DNA from: Microbacteriaceae bacterium | GTDB lineage: Bacteria > Actinomycetota > Actinomycetes > Actinomycetales > Microbacteriaceae | Direction: 5' to 3' | DNA: 64,000 nucleotides | Assembly: GCA_003852775.1 (NCBI GenBank) | Contig: RDDZ01000052.1 | Coordinates: 1 to 64,000 of the forward strand | Shown here: positions 26,729 to 34,963 of the stretch, one piece after another | Numbering within the stretch: the stretch's first letter is position 1 | Layout: the number at the start of each line of letters is the position of its first letter | Translations under genes and position numbers: made by a program | The notes under the pieces: generated by a model | The model's database searches: none | What the model was told of the DNA's origin: nothing | What the model saw: the letters and a program-made list of their open reading frames with translations, nothing else

Positions 26729-26756
26729 GAAAGCCTCCGGCGGTGCGGGGGCTTTC
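26729..26756 (-). terminator. terminator of the tRNA operon
   Basis: GAAAGCCTCC pairs with GGGGGCTTTC (one G-T pair) around an eight-base loop, just past the CCA end of tRNA-Phe on the minus strand. The GGAGG that would serve the MATE gene start at 26725 lies inside the stem. Confidence 0.65.
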
Positions 26757-26758
26757 CG

Positions 26759-26834
26759 TGGTGGCTCCGACGGGCGTCGATCCCGTGACCTCACGATTTT
26801 CAGTCGTGCGCTCTACCAACTGAGCTACAGAGCC
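26759..26834 (-). tRNA. tRNA-Phe (GAA)
   Basis: A full 76-base cloverleaf on the minus strand: acceptor GGCTCTG with CGGAGCC, D-loop AGCTCAGTTGGTAGAGC, anticodon loop CTGAAAA (anticodon GAA), T-arm with GATCGACGC, discriminator A and an encoded CCA (26761-26759). Last of three tRNA genes in one transcript. Confidence 0.95.
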
Positions 26835-26835
26835 T

Positions 26836-26888
26836 CAGCGGCTGCGCCGCTGATTGTGCGAGAGCCTCCCCTTTCGGAAAGGCTCTCG
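26836..26888 (-). other. spacer hairpins between tRNA-Phe and tRNA-Asp
   Basis: Two stem-loops fill the spacer: CAGCGGC/GCCGCTG with a three-base loop (26836-26852) and CGAGAGCCT/AGGCTCTCG (26859-26888). They probably guide processing of the tRNA precursor. Confidence 0.45.
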
Positions 26889-26893
26889 ACCAG

Positions 26894-26967
26894 CGACCCT
26901 GACGGGACTTGAACCCGCGACCTCCGCCGTGACAGGGCGGCACGCTAACCAACTGCGCTACAGGGCC
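26894..26967 (-). tRNA. tRNA-Asp (GTC)
   Basis: Acceptor GGCCCTG with CAGGGTC, D-arm GCGCAGTTGGTTAGCGT, anticodon stem CCGCC/GGCGG with loop CTGTCAC (anticodon GTC), T-loop TTCAAGT, discriminator G. No CCA is encoded, unlike its two neighbours. Confidence 0.95.
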
Positions 26968-26990
26968 TTGCTTGTTCAGTTTTTCTCGGT

Positions 26991-27066
26991 TGGTGACCCC
27001 AACGGGATTCGAACCCGTGCTGCCGCCGTGAAAGGGCGGTGTCCTAGGCCACTAAACGATGGGGCC
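26991..27066 (-). tRNA. tRNA-Glu (TTC)
   Basis: Acceptor GGCCCCA with TGGGGTC, D-arm GTTTAGTGGCCTAGGAC, anticodon stem CCGCC/GGCGG with loop CTTTCAC (anticodon TTC), T-loop TTCGAAT, discriminator A and an encoded CCA. First gene of the tRNA Glu-Asp-Phe operon. Confidence 0.95.
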
Positions 27067-27371
27067 ATGTCGGCGAACCGCATAGCAACCGAGGGTCAAG
27101 CATACGTGTCGATCGCCATTAACGCTAATCGGGCGCCGCATCCCGTCGCATCCTGGTGGGAGCTCGCGTGTCGGCGTCCGCTCGAGCGTGCGCTCTCGCG
27201 CATCGGCGCACTTTCGCGGACGTGGGCGTGGCCTGCCGGAGAAGCTCAACTGATGGTTGAGGCTTGACGGGCGGCTGCGGCATCCTGGTATGCGCGACCG
27301 CGTGTTGTTAGCGTGGTTGATGTTGCTCATGTGACATAACGACGCGGTCGGTCGCAGAGAACGGGGGGAGC
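27067..27371. other. 305-base intergenic region, tRNA and wall-hydrolase promoters
   Basis: No gene is supported here. On the minus strand TTAGCG (27128-27123), 18 bases and TATGCT (27104-27099) could be the tRNA operon promoter. On the plus strand TTGACG (27264-27269) followed by TATGCG after 19 bases is a weak candidate for the M23 gene. A short inverted repeat CTCAAC/GTTGAG lies at 27245-27261. GGGGGGAG ends two bases before ATG 27372. I see no riboswitch fold, although c-di-AMP riboswitches are known before some actinobacterial wall-hydrolase genes. Confidence 0.35.
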
Positions 27372-28604
27372 ATGCAGTACCGAGGGGGAGCGGAGCGCAC
27401 GCGCGTCCGCCGGAACGGGATGCGCGCCACCACGCCCATCGCGGCCATCGCCGCGCTCCTGCTGACCGTCACGCTCGGTGTGCAGCCCGCCACCGCGGCC
27501 CGCGCCGCCGACTACCCGAGCTGGGCCGACGTCCAGGCAGCGAAGCGCGACGAGGCGTCCGCCAAGGCGCAGCTCGACAAGCTCAACAAGGCCATCAAGG
27601 CCGCCGAGGCCGAGGTCGAGCGCACGCAGGCCGAGGCCCAGAAGGCCGGCGAGGAGTACGCCGCCGCCGAAGAGGCCTACGACGCGCAGGTGCTCGTCGT
27701 GAACACGCTCCAGGAGCAGCGCGAGGCCGCCCAGGCGGAGGCAGACGAGGCCAAGCGCCAGTCCACGCAGCTCATCAACAACCTCGCCAAGCAGGGCGGC
27801 TCCGACCTCACCGCCGGCCTCTTCAGCGACTCCGGCGACGCCGACGGCTACCTCTACCGCATCGGCACGATGCAGAAGGTCACCGAGCGCAACGCCTCCG
27901 TCTACGCGAAGGCGCTCCAGCTGCAGAACATCGCGAAGTCGCTCGCCGAGCAGGAGCAGGTGGCTCAGGACAAGCTCGCCGAGCTCAAGGCGGAGGCCGA
28001 GGCCAAGTTCCTCATCGCGCAGGAGGCCGCCGTCGCGGCCGCCACGAAGCTCGCCGAGCACCAGGAGGCGCAGGCGAAGGCCCAGGCCCTCGTCGCGTAC
28101 CTCACCGACCGCCGCGAGGTCACCGAGGCCGACTACCTCGAGGGCATCCGCAAGCAGTGGGGTTCGGGTGCCGCGGGCGAGGTGAGCGCGAGCGGATGGG
28201 CGCGCCCCGCCGCCGGCTACATCTCCAGCAGCTTCGGCTGGCGCTTCCACCCGATCTACCACGTGTGGAAGGGCCACTCGGGCGTCGACCTCGCGGGCCA
28301 GGGCTGCGGCGCCCCGATCTACGCGACGCACGCCGGCACCGTCACCTACGCGGGCTGGTACAGCGACCTCGGCAACTACATCACCATCGACCACGGCGAC
28401 GGCACCTCGTCGGGCTACGGGCACATCATGCCCGGCGGCATCGGCGTGCACGTCGGCCAGCAGGTCGGCCCGGGCCAGCTCATCGCGAAGGTCGGCACGA
28501 CCGGCGGCTCCACGGGCTGCCACCTGCACTTCATGATCCGCGTCAACGGCGACCTGGTCGACCCGGTCCCATTCCTGCGCGAGCGGGGGATCACCCTTGG
28601 CTGA
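27372..28604 (+). CDS. secreted M23 peptidase with N-terminal coiled coil
   Basis: A 410-residue exported cell-wall hydrolase. After a basic start and a signal peptide (IAAIAALLLTVTLGVQPATAARA) come DYPSWADVQAAKRDE, a long coiled coil (about 60-270, rich in AEAE/AKAQ) and a LytM/M23 zinc endopeptidase domain (about 275-410) with FGWRFHPIYHVWKGHSGVDL (zinc His and Asp) and the HLH motif in GCHLHFMI. M23 enzymes cut peptidoglycan cross-bridges. ATG 27372 is preceded by GGGGGGAG; ATG 27420 is an alternative. The N-terminal module is shared with the next gene, 18 bases downstream. The layout resembles division hydrolases controlled through a coiled coil. Confidence 0.9.
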   Translation: MQYRGGAERTRVRRNGMRATTPIAAIAALLLTVTLGVQPATAARAADYPSWADVQAAKRDEASAKAQLDKLNKAIKAAEAEVERTQAEAQKAGEEYAAAEEAYDAQVLVVNTLQEQREAAQAEADEAKRQSTQLINNLAKQGGSDLTAGLFSDSGDADGYLYRIGTMQKVTERNASVYAKALQLQNIAKSLAEQEQVAQDKLAELKAEAEAKFLIAQEAAVAAATKLAEHQEAQAKAQALVAYLTDRREVTEADYLEGIRKQWGSGAAGEVSASGWARPAAGYISSSFGWRFHPIYHVWKGHSGVDLAGQGCGAPIYATHAGTVTYAGWYSDLGNYITIDHGDGTSSGYGHIMPGGIGVHVGQQVGPGQLIAKVGTTGGSTGCHLHFMIRVNGDLVDPVPFLRERGITLG

Positions 28605-28622
28605 TCGGATGCGGCGGGCGCG

Positions 28623-29954
28623 ATGACCCCGCCGAGACCGGGGCACGCCACCACCGCGGCCGTGTCCCTGGCCGCGGCGTTCGCCCTCACGGCAAGCGGG
28701 GCGGCGCCGGGGGCGGTCGCGACCCCCATGCTGCGCGGCGACTACCCCACGTGGTCGGAGGTGCAGGCGGCCAAGCAGAGCGAGGCCGCGACGCGCGCCG
28801 AGGTCGCCAAGATCGAGCGGCTCGTGCTCGACCTCATGGCGGAGTCGAACCGCCTCGGCCGCGACGCCCTCATGGCGGCCGAGGAGGCGAACATCGCACG
28901 CGCGGCGCTCGCCGACGCCGAGGCGAAGTCGACGCGGCTCGCGTCGCAGGTGGCCGACGCCCAGCGGCGGGCCGACGACTCGGCGGCGCTCGCGTCCGGC
29001 CTCGTCGCGCGCCTCGCGCGCGCCGGCGGCGGCACCCCGTCGATCGCCCTCGCGTTCTCGTCGGAGGCGGACGCCGACGCCCTGCTCGCGCGCCTCGGCA
29101 CGATGTCGAAGCTCAGCTCCTCGTCGGCCGCGCTCGTCGAGCGCGCGCTCTTCGACAAGCGCACCCTCACCGCCCTGCAGGACGAGGCCGCGCTCGCCGA
29201 GCGGGAGCGCGCGGACCTCGCCGATGCCGCCCAGCGCGCCGCCGACGACGCGGCGAAGGCCGTCGCCGCGGTCGAGGCGCAGCTCGCGCAGCACGCCGCG
29301 ACGCAGACCGTGCTCTACGCGCAGCTCGCGAGCCTCAAGGGCACGACCGCCGAGCTCGAGCGGCAGTACCTCGAGGGGATCGCGAACCAGCAGCCCACCC
29401 CGCCCGCGAACCCGGGCGCGGGGCAGCCGACGAACCCCGGCGGCGGGCAACCGTCCACCCCGCCGAGTCAGCAGCCGTCGTCGCCCCCGCAACAGCCGAG
29501 CCCGTCCCCGACCCAGCCGCCGACGAACCCGCCGCCGGGGGTCGACCCGACTCCCCCGCCGCCGACGTCGTCGCTCGTCGACGGCGCGATCGCCTTCGCG
29601 AAGGCGCAGCTCGGCAAGCCGTATGGCAACGCGATGGGGCCCGACGTGTACGACTGCGCGGGCCTCGTGAAGGCCGCGTACGCCTCCGTCGGCGTCTACG
29701 TCGGGCCGTGGGGCTCCACGAGCCAGTACAACTACCTGGCGGGCCAGAACCGGCTCGTGCCGATCGGCCAGATCAAGGCGGGCGATCTGCTGTTCTACGC
29801 CGACGGCGGCTCCGCGTCGGCAACGAAGTACCACGTGGCGATCTACCTCGGCGGCAACCAGATGCTCGAGGCGCCGTATCCGGGACTCACCGTGCGCATC
29901 ACGTCGATGCGCACCTTCGACCTCGTGCCCTACGCGGGCCGCCCCACCGGCTGA
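28623..29954 (+). CDS. secreted NlpC/P60 (C40) peptidase with N-terminal coiled coil
   Basis: A 443-residue exported wall hydrolase. Signal peptide (VSLAAAFALTASGAAPGAVA), then DYPTWSEVQAAKQSEAATRAE, which repeats the start of the upstream M23 protein, a coiled coil to about 250, a Pro/Gln-rich linker (about 258-320), and an NlpC/P60 domain at the end. The catalytic Cys is in YDCAGLVKAAY (about 345; Ala replaces the usual Ser) and the His in KYHVAIYLGG (about 404). Such enzymes cut within peptidoglycan stem peptides. Same operon as the M23 gene. A hairpin terminator follows. Confidence 0.92.
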   Translation: MTPPRPGHATTAAVSLAAAFALTASGAAPGAVATPMLRGDYPTWSEVQAAKQSEAATRAEVAKIERLVLDLMAESNRLGRDALMAAEEANIARAALADAEAKSTRLASQVADAQRRADDSAALASGLVARLARAGGGTPSIALAFSSEADADALLARLGTMSKLSSSSAALVERALFDKRTLTALQDEAALAERERADLADAAQRAADDAAKAVAAVEAQLAQHAATQTVLYAQLASLKGTTAELERQYLEGIANQQPTPPANPGAGQPTNPGGGQPSTPPSQQPSSPPQQPSPSPTQPPTNPPPGVDPTPPPPTSSLVDGAIAFAKAQLGKPYGNAMGPDVYDCAGLVKAAYASVGVYVGPWGSTSQYNYLAGQNRLVPIGQIKAGDLLFYADGGSASATKYHVAIYLGGNQMLEAPYPGLTVRITSMRTFDLVPYAGRPTG

Positions 29955-29978
29955 CGCACCGGCCCCTGAAACGCGGAA

Positions 29979-30006
29979 CGCCCCCTCACCCGCGGGTGAG
30001 AGGGCG
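29979..30006. terminator. bidirectional hairpin terminator
   Basis: A 13-base stem with one mismatch (CGCCCCCTCACCC against GGGTGAGAGGGCG) and a two-base centre, between the convergent NlpC/P60 and pyrophosphatase genes. Confidence 0.75.
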
Positions 30007-30020
30007 CTCCGGAGACGGAC

Positions 30021-30503
30021 TCAGTGCTGGTAGGCGGCGATGCCCGCCTGCACGATCTGCTCGGCCTCGGCGGCGTCGCCCCAGCCCTCGGTCTTGACCC
30101 ACTTGCCGGGCTCGAGGTCCTTGTAGTGCTCGAAGAAGTGCTCGATCTCCTTCTTCGTGTACTCGGGGATGTCGTCGACGTCCTGGATGTGCGACCAGCG
30201 CGGGTCCTTCGCGGGCACGGCGATGACCTTGGCGTCGGAGCCGCCGTCGTCGGTCATCTTGAAGACGCCCACGGGGCGCACGTTGACGCCCACGCCGGGG
30301 AAGAGCGGGTAGTCGAGCAGCACGAGCACGTCGACGGGGTCGCCGTCGAGGCCGAGCGTGTTCTCGAAGAAGCCGTAGTCGGTGGGGTAGACGAAGCCGG
30401 TGAACAGCACGCGGTCGAGGAAGACGCGTCCCGTCTCGTGGTCGACCTCGTACTTGTTGCGGCTCCCCTTCGGGATCTCGATGACGGCGGGGTACTCGGC
30501 CAT
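30021..30503 (-). CDS. ppa: inorganic pyrophosphatase
   Basis: A 160-residue cytoplasmic family I pyrophosphatase, which drives biosynthesis by hydrolysing PPi. Signatures: [32 protein letters not shown] and the metal-binding [14 protein letters not shown]. Length is normal. ATG 30503 has AGGAG upstream (CCAGGAGACGAA). Longer open frame upstream is antisense to tilS. It is divergent from tilS with about 48 bases between. Confidence 0.97.
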   Translation of the reverse strand: MAEYPAVIEIPKGSRNKYEVDHETGRVFLDRVLFTGFVYPTDYGFFENTLGLDGDPVDVLVLLDYPLFPGVGVNVRPVGVFKMTDDGGSDAKVIAVPAKDPRWSHIQDVDDIPEYTKKEIEHFFEHYKDLEPGKWVKTEGWGDAAEAEQIVQAGIAAYQH

Positions 30504-30539
30504 TTCGTCTCCTGGTGTCGTTGCGTGCAGAGCGCGGAA

Positions 30540-30545
30540 TAACGT
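30540..30545 (+). promoter_or_regulatory. -10 hexamer TAACGT, leaderless start of tilS
   Basis: TAACGT ends six bases before ATG 30552; no Shine-Dalgarno sequence lies between. The short divergent gap must also hold the ppa promoter. Confidence 0.55.
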
Positions 30546-30551
30546 TAGCCG

Positions 30552-31553
30552 ATGCCTGTCGACGCTCCGCGCCCCCGTCTCACGCCCGCCCGGGCCGACA
30601 TCCGTCGTGCGGTCCGCACCGCGCTCGACGACCTGGCCGGCCGCGACCCCGCACCGCTCGTGCTCGTCGCGCTCTCGGGCGGCGCCGACTCGCTCGCCCT
30701 CGCGGCGGCGACCGCCTTCGAGGCGCCGCGGGCCGGCATCCGGGCGGGCGCCGTGGTCGTCGACCACGGCCTGCAGGAGGGGTCGGATGTCGTGGCCGCG
30801 CGGGCTGCGGACCAGGCGCGCGCGCTCGCCCTCGACCCCGTGCGCGTCGTGCGCGTCGAGGTGGGCGCCGACCGCGGGCCCGAGGCGGCCGCACGAGCGG
30901 CGCGCCACGCCGCCCTCCACGCTCACGCGCGCGAGCTCGGAGCGTCCGCGGTGCTGCTCGCCCACACGCTCGACGACCAGGCCGAGACGGTGCTGCTCGG
31001 ACTCGCCCGCGGCAGCGGCGCGGCGAGCCTCGCGGGTATGGAGCCCGTGGCGGGCCTCCTGCGCCGGCCGCTGCTCGGCATCCGCCGCGCGACGACGCGG
31101 CAGGCGTGCCTCGACGAGGGACTCGAGCCCTGGGACGACCCGCACAACGTCGACCTCTCGTACACCCGGGTGCGCGTGCGCGAGCGCGTGCTGCCCGTGC
31201 TCGAGGCCGAGCTCGGCCCCGGCATCGCGGAGGCCCTCGCCCGCACGGCCGAGCAGGCCCGCGAGGACGCCGAGGCGTTCGAGCAGCAGATCGAGGAGAT
31301 CATCGAGGACATCTGCGAGCCCGCGGAGGCCGGGATCGCCGTGTCCGTGCGGGCGCTCGCGGCGAACCCGGCGGCGCTGCGCCAGCGCATCATCCGCTAT
31401 GTCGTGCAGGCGGAGTTCGGCACCTCGCTCACGCGCGCGCAGACGCTCGAGGTCGCGCGGCTCGTCACCGACTGGCACGGGCAGGGCCCTGTCGATCTGC
31501 CCGGCATCACGGCCCGCCGGGAGGGCTCGCTGCTCGTCTTCTCTGCCACATAG
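30552..31553 (+). CDS. tilS: tRNA(Ile)-lysidine synthase
   Basis: A 333-residue ATP-dependent enzyme that converts C34 of the CAU-anticodon tRNA-Ile to lysidine, making it read AUA. The PP-loop SGGADS (about 42-47), the [22 protein letters not shown] block and the RPLLGIRR block are typical. It is a short actinobacterial form, lacking the long C-terminal domains of E. coli TilS. It stands directly before hpt, as is common. Its TAG stop lies inside the left arm of a long inverted repeat. Confidence 0.93.
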   Translation: MPVDAPRPRLTPARADIRRAVRTALDDLAGRDPAPLVLVALSGGADSLALAAATAFEAPRAGIRAGAVVVDHGLQEGSDVVAARAADQARALALDPVRVVRVEVGADRGPEAAARAARHAALHAHARELGASAVLLAHTLDDQAETVLLGLARGSGAASLAGMEPVAGLLRRPLLGIRRATTRQACLDEGLEPWDDPHNVDLSYTRVRVRERVLPVLEAELGPGIAEALARTAEQAREDAEAFEQQIEEIIEDICEPAEAGIAVSVRALAANPAALRQRIIRYVVQAEFGTSLTRAQTLEVARLVTDWHGQGPVDLPGITARREGSLLVFSAT

Positions 31554-31614
31554 TTCCCGTTCCGCGTGTTTGCACCCGTTCCTTCGGGAACAAACACGCG
31601 GAACGGGAACTATG
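31549..31614. repeat. 24-base perfect inverted repeat between tilS and hpt
   Basis: Bases 31549-31572 are the exact reverse complement of 31591-31614, separated by 18 bases. The loop and inner arm can also form a small hairpin GTTCC-TTCG-GGAAC, a stable UUCG-type tetraloop. The left arm includes the tilS stop codon; the right arm ends 23 bases before the hpt start. Too long for an ordinary terminator and without a T run. Possible roles: terminator/attenuator, RNA processing site, or a mobile palindrome. Confidence 0.9.
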
Positions 31615-31624
31615 GCGGGCGGCT

Positions 31625-31630
31625 TAGGGT
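31625..31630 (+). promoter_or_regulatory. -10 hexamer TAGGGT, leaderless start of hpt
   Basis: TAGGGT ends seven bases before ATG 31638, just after the long inverted repeat, so hpt can be transcribed independently of tilS. Confidence 0.55.
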
Positions 31631-31637
31631 TGGACGC

Positions 31638-32189
31638 ATGGAAGCGTCCGAGATCGAGGGTGACCTGTCCGAAGTGCTGCTCAGCGAGGCGGACATCCAC
31701 GCGCGGATCGCCGAGCTGTGCCGCGAGATCGAGCGTGACTACGAGGGCCGCGAGCTGCTCCTCGTGGGTGTGCTCAAGGGCGCCGTCATGGTGATGGCGG
31801 ACGTGTCGCGCGAGCTGCGCCGCCACATCGAGATGGACTGGATGGCCGTGAGCTCCTACGGGGCCGGCACCCAGTCGTCGGGCGTCGTGCGCATCCTCAA
31901 GGATCTCGACACCGACCTCACCGACCGCCACGTGCTCATCGTCGAGGACATCATCGACTCGGGCCTCACCCTCTCGTGGCTGCGCGAGAACCTCGAGAGC
32001 CGCGGCGCCGCGTCGGTCGAGATCTGCGCCCTGCTGCGCAAGCCGGAGGCCGCGAAGGTCGACGTCGACGTGCGCTACGTGGGCTTCGAGATCCCCAACC
32101 ACTTCGTCGTCGGCTACGGCCTGGACTACGCCGAGAAGTACCGCAACCTGCGCGGCATCGGCATCCTCGCCCCGCACGTCTACTCGTGA
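31638..32189 (+). CDS. hpt: hypoxanthine phosphoribosyltransferase
   Basis: A 183-residue purine salvage enzyme that makes IMP or GMP from hypoxanthine or guanine and PRPP. The PRPP motif is [14 protein letters not shown], preceded by the loop [12 protein letters not shown], and the start [17 protein letters not shown] is typical. ATG 31638 is chosen over the in-frame upstream start at 31566, which would lie within the inverted repeat. tilS-hpt-ftsH is a common gene order. Confidence 0.95.
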   Translation: MEASEIEGDLSEVLLSEADIHARIAELCREIERDYEGRELLLVGVLKGAVMVMADVSRELRRHIEMDWMAVSSYGAGTQSSGVVRILKDLDTDLTDRHVLIVEDIIDSGLTLSWLRENLESRGAASVEICALLRKPEAAKVDVDVRYVGFEIPNHFVVGYGLDYAEKYRNLRGIGILAPHVYS

Positions 32190-32281
32190 CGGCGCCGCCC
32201 CGCGCCTGATGGCCCGATCGGGCGGGCGGGTGCAGGCTCAGCCTCAGGCGAACACCCAGACGCGGCAAAGGAGCCGGGCGG

Positions 32282-32287
32282 TAGCCT
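32282..32287 (+). promoter_or_regulatory. -10 hexamer TAGCCT of ftsH
   Basis: TAGCCT lies 24 bases before ATG 32312 with the Shine-Dalgarno stretch AGAGGAAAGG between, so this gene has a short leader, unlike most neighbours. Confidence 0.45.
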
Positions 32288-32311
32288 GAGGGGCACGTCT
32301 CAGAGGAAAGG

Positions 32312-34348
32312 ATGCGGGTGCCCTCCCGCACGCACATGGACTTCAAGCGCATCTTCCGCGGCCCGCTCGTGTACATCGTGCTGGGCGCCATCATCCTGAT
32401 CGTCGGCTTCAACCTGCTGACCGCCTCCGGCTTCCGTGCCATCACGACCCAGCAGGGCTTCGAGCTGCTGAACGGCTCGACGGTCGAGAAGGTGAAGATC
32501 GTCGACGGCGAGCAGCGCGTCGACCTCATCCTCGAGAAGGCGTACTCCGCCGACGGCGTCGACTACGGCACCCAGGTGCAGTTCTACTACGTGTCCCAGC
32601 GCGGCGACGAGGTCGTCGAGGCGATCACGGGCTCGAAGGCGGCCTTCGACGACGAGGTGCCGCAGACCAACTGGTTCACGAGCCTGCTCGGCATCCTCAT
32701 CCCGTTCCTGCTCATCGGCGTCATCTTCTGGTTCCTCTTCACGTCGATGCAGGGCGGCGGCAACCGCGTCATGCAGTTCGGCAAGTCGCGCGCGAAGCTC
32801 GTCTCGAAGGAGAGCCCGAAGGTCACGTTCGCCGACGTCGCGGGCGTCGACGAGGCGGTCGAGGAGCTCCAGGAGATCAAGGACTTCCTCAAGGACCCGT
32901 CGAAGTTCCAGGCGGTCGGGGCGCGCATCCCGAAGGGCGTGCTGCTGTACGGCCCTCCCGGCACCGGCAAGACGCTCCTCGCGCGCGCGGTCGCGGGCGA
33001 GGCGGGCGTGCCGTTCTACTCGATCTCGGGATCGGACTTTGTGGAGATGTTCGTGGGTGTCGGCGCGAGCCGCGTGCGCGACCTCTTCGACCAGGCCAAG
33101 CAGAACTCGCCGGCGATCATCTTCGTCGACGAGATCGACGCCGTCGGCCGCCACCGCGGCGCGGGTCTCGGCGGCGGTCACGACGAGCGCGAGCAGACCC
33201 TCAACCAGCTCCTCGTCGAGATGGACGGCTTCGACCCCAAGACGAACGTCATCCTCATCGCGGCGACCAACCGCCCCGACATCCTCGACCCCGCCCTTCT
33301 GCGTCCGGGGCGCTTCGACCGCCAGATCGGCGTCGACGCCCCCGACCTCAAGGGCCGCGAGAAGATCCTCGAGACGCACGCCAAGGGCAAGCCGATGTCG
33401 AAGAACGTCGACCTCGCAGTGCTCGCGCGCAAGACGCCCGGCTTCACGGGCGCCGACCTCGCGAACGTGCTCAACGAGGCCGCGCTCCTCACGGCGCGCA
33501 GCAACGCGCAGCTCATCGACGACCGCGCGCTCGACGAGGCCGTCGACCGCGTCATGGCCGGTCCGCAGCGCCGCACGCGCGTCATGAAGGACAAGGAGAA
33601 GCTCATCACGGCCTACCACGAGGGCGGTCACGCACTCGCGGCGGCGGCGATGAACCACACCGACCCCGTGACGAAGGTCACGATCCTCCCCCGCGGCCGC
33701 GCCCTCGGCTACACCATGGTGCTGCCGCTCGAGGACAAGTACTCGGTCACCCGCAACGAGCTGCTCGACCAGCTCACCTACGCGATGGGCGGCCGCGTCG
33801 CCGAGGAGATCGTCTTCCACGACCCCACGACGGGCGCGTCGAACGACATCGAGAAGGCCACGGCGACCGCGCGCAAGATGGTCACCGAGTACGGCATGAG
33901 CGCCACGATCGGCGCCGTGAAGCTCGGCCAGTCGCAGGGCGAGGTGTTCCTCGGCCGCGACATGGGCCACCAGCGCGACTACTCGGAGGAGCTCGCGGAG
34001 CGCGTCGACGCGGAGGTGCGCGCGCTCATCGAGCAGGCGCACGACGAGGCGTACCGCGTGCTCACCGAGAACCGCGACATCCTCGACGAGCTCGCCCGCC
34101 AGCTCATCGAGAAGGAGACGCTCGACCACACGCAGCTCGCCGCGATCTTCGAGAACGTGCGCAAGCTGCCCGAGCGCCCCCAGTGGCTCTCGAGCGAGAG
34201 CCGCCCGGTGAGCGACCTCCCGCCGATCCAGATCGCCGCGTCCGCCCCGGTCGACCCGGAGGCGGTGGACGCCGGCGTGGACTCGGAGCCCAGCCCGCCC
34301 AAGCGCACGCCGCGTCCGCGTCAGGCGCCCGGCATCGCACCCGCGTAG
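32312..34348 (+). CDS. ftsH: ATP-dependent zinc metalloprotease FtsH
   Basis: A 678-residue membrane-anchored AAA+ protease that degrades misfolded and regulatory membrane proteins. Two N-terminal helices ([18 protein letters not shown] and [19 protein letters not shown]) flank a small outer domain; then Walker A GPPGTGKT (about 214), Walker [12 protein letters not shown], the [22 protein letters not shown] and the zinc site HEGGH (about 436-440). The start is uncertain: ATG 32312 sits directly after AGAGGAAAGG, GTG 32318 is also well spaced, and ATG 32336 gives the usual [10 protein letters not shown] start without a ribosome site. C-terminal tail is Pro-rich. Confidence 0.97.
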   Translation: MRVPSRTHMDFKRIFRGPLVYIVLGAIILIVGFNLLTASGFRAITTQQGFELLNGSTVEKVKIVDGEQRVDLILEKAYSADGVDYGTQVQFYYVSQRGDEVVEAITGSKAAFDDEVPQTNWFTSLLGILIPFLLIGVIFWFLFTSMQGGGNRVMQFGKSRAKLVSKESPKVTFADVAGVDEAVEELQEIKDFLKDPSKFQAVGARIPKGVLLYGPPGTGKTLLARAVAGEAGVPFYSISGSDFVEMFVGVGASRVRDLFDQAKQNSPAIIFVDEIDAVGRHRGAGLGGGHDEREQTLNQLLVEMDGFDPKTNVILIAATNRPDILDPALLRPGRFDRQIGVDAPDLKGREKILETHAKGKPMSKNVDLAVLARKTPGFTGADLANVLNEAALLTARSNAQLIDDRALDEAVDRVMAGPQRRTRVMKDKEKLITAYHEGGHALAAAAMNHTDPVTKVTILPRGRALGYTMVLPLEDKYSVTRNELLDQLTYAMGGRVAEEIVFHDPTTGASNDIEKATATARKMVTEYGMSATIGAVKLGQSQGEVFLGRDMGHQRDYSEELAERVDAEVRALIEQAHDEAYRVLTENRDILDELARQLIEKETLDHTQLAAIFENVRKLPERPQWLSSESRPVSDLPPIQIAASAPVDPEAVDAGVDSEPSPPKRTPRPRQAPGIAPA

Positions 34349-34351
34349 AGT
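34346..34351 (+). promoter_or_regulatory. -10 hexamer TAGAGT, leaderless start of folE
   Basis: TAGAGT ends six bases before GTG 34358; its first three bases are the ftsH stop codon. It would start the folate operon independently of ftsH. Confidence 0.55.
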
Positions 34352-34357
34352 CCGACC

Positions 34358-34963
34358 GTGCCCATCGACTCGGAGCGCATCGAGGCGGCCGTCGTCGAGC
34401 TCCTGCGCGCGATCGGCGAGGACCCGTCCCGTCCCGGCCTCTCCCAGACCCCTGCCCGCATCGCGGCGTCGTACGTCGAGCTCTTCGCGGGCCTCGACGA
34501 GGACCCGCTCGAGCACCTCGCCGCCTCGGCCGCGTTCGACGGCGAGGACTCGTCGGGGGAGCTCGTCATCGTGCGCGACATCGCCTTCCGCTCGACGTGC
34601 GAGCACCACCTGCTGCCGTTCACGGGCGTCGCCCACGTCGCGTACGCCCCGGGCGAGCGGATCGTGGGGCTCGGCAAGCTCGCGCGCGTCGTCGAGACCC
34701 TGAGCTCGCGTCCGCAGTTGCAGGAGCGCCTCGGCGACCAGATCGCCGACGCGATCGAGCAGGGGCTCGCGCCGCGCGGTGTGCTCGTCGTGCTCGACGC
34801 GCGCCACGGCTGCGTGACCGCGCGCGGCGCACGGCAGGCCCACTCGACGACCGTCACGGTCGCGAGCCGCGGCGACCTCGCGGATGCCGCGGAGCGCGCG
34901 GGCGTGCTCGCCCTCATCGGCGCGGGCGCCGGCTCGGTGGTCCCCGAGGCGGAGGTGCCGTGA
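34358..34963 (+). CDS. folE: GTP cyclohydrolase I
   Basis: A 201-residue enzyme for the first step of folate synthesis, GTP to dihydroneopterin triphosphate. Zinc and substrate motifs are visible: FRSTCEHHLLPFTG (Cys and His ligands), GLGKLARVVE and the second Cys in DARHGCVTARGARQ. The gene starts with GTG and leads the operon folE-folP-folB-folK, each overlapping the next by 4 to 14 bases. Confidence 0.97.
   Translation: MPIDSERIEAAVVELLRAIGEDPSRPGLSQTPARIAASYVELFAGLDEDPLEHLAASAAFDGEDSSGELVIVRDIAFRSTCEHHLLPFTGVAHVAYAPGERIVGLGKLARVVETLSSRPQLQERLGDQIADAIEQGLAPRGVLVVLDARHGCVTARGARQAHSTTVTVASRGDLADAAERAGVLALIGAGAGSVVPEAEVP

Noticed and set aside
27067..27371. Riboswitch before the wall-hydrolase gene
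   Set aside because: c-di-AMP riboswitches often precede such genes, but I see none of the conserved blocks or pseudoknot arms here.
28157..30097. 646-residue plus-strand open frame
   Set aside because: Out-of-frame image of the two wall-hydrolase genes, almost entirely Arg, Pro and Ala.
34183..34960. Long N-terminal extension of folP
   Set aside because: The open frame upstream of GTG 34960 is a shadow of ftsH and folE; the GTG gives the normal folP N-terminus and a four-base overlap.
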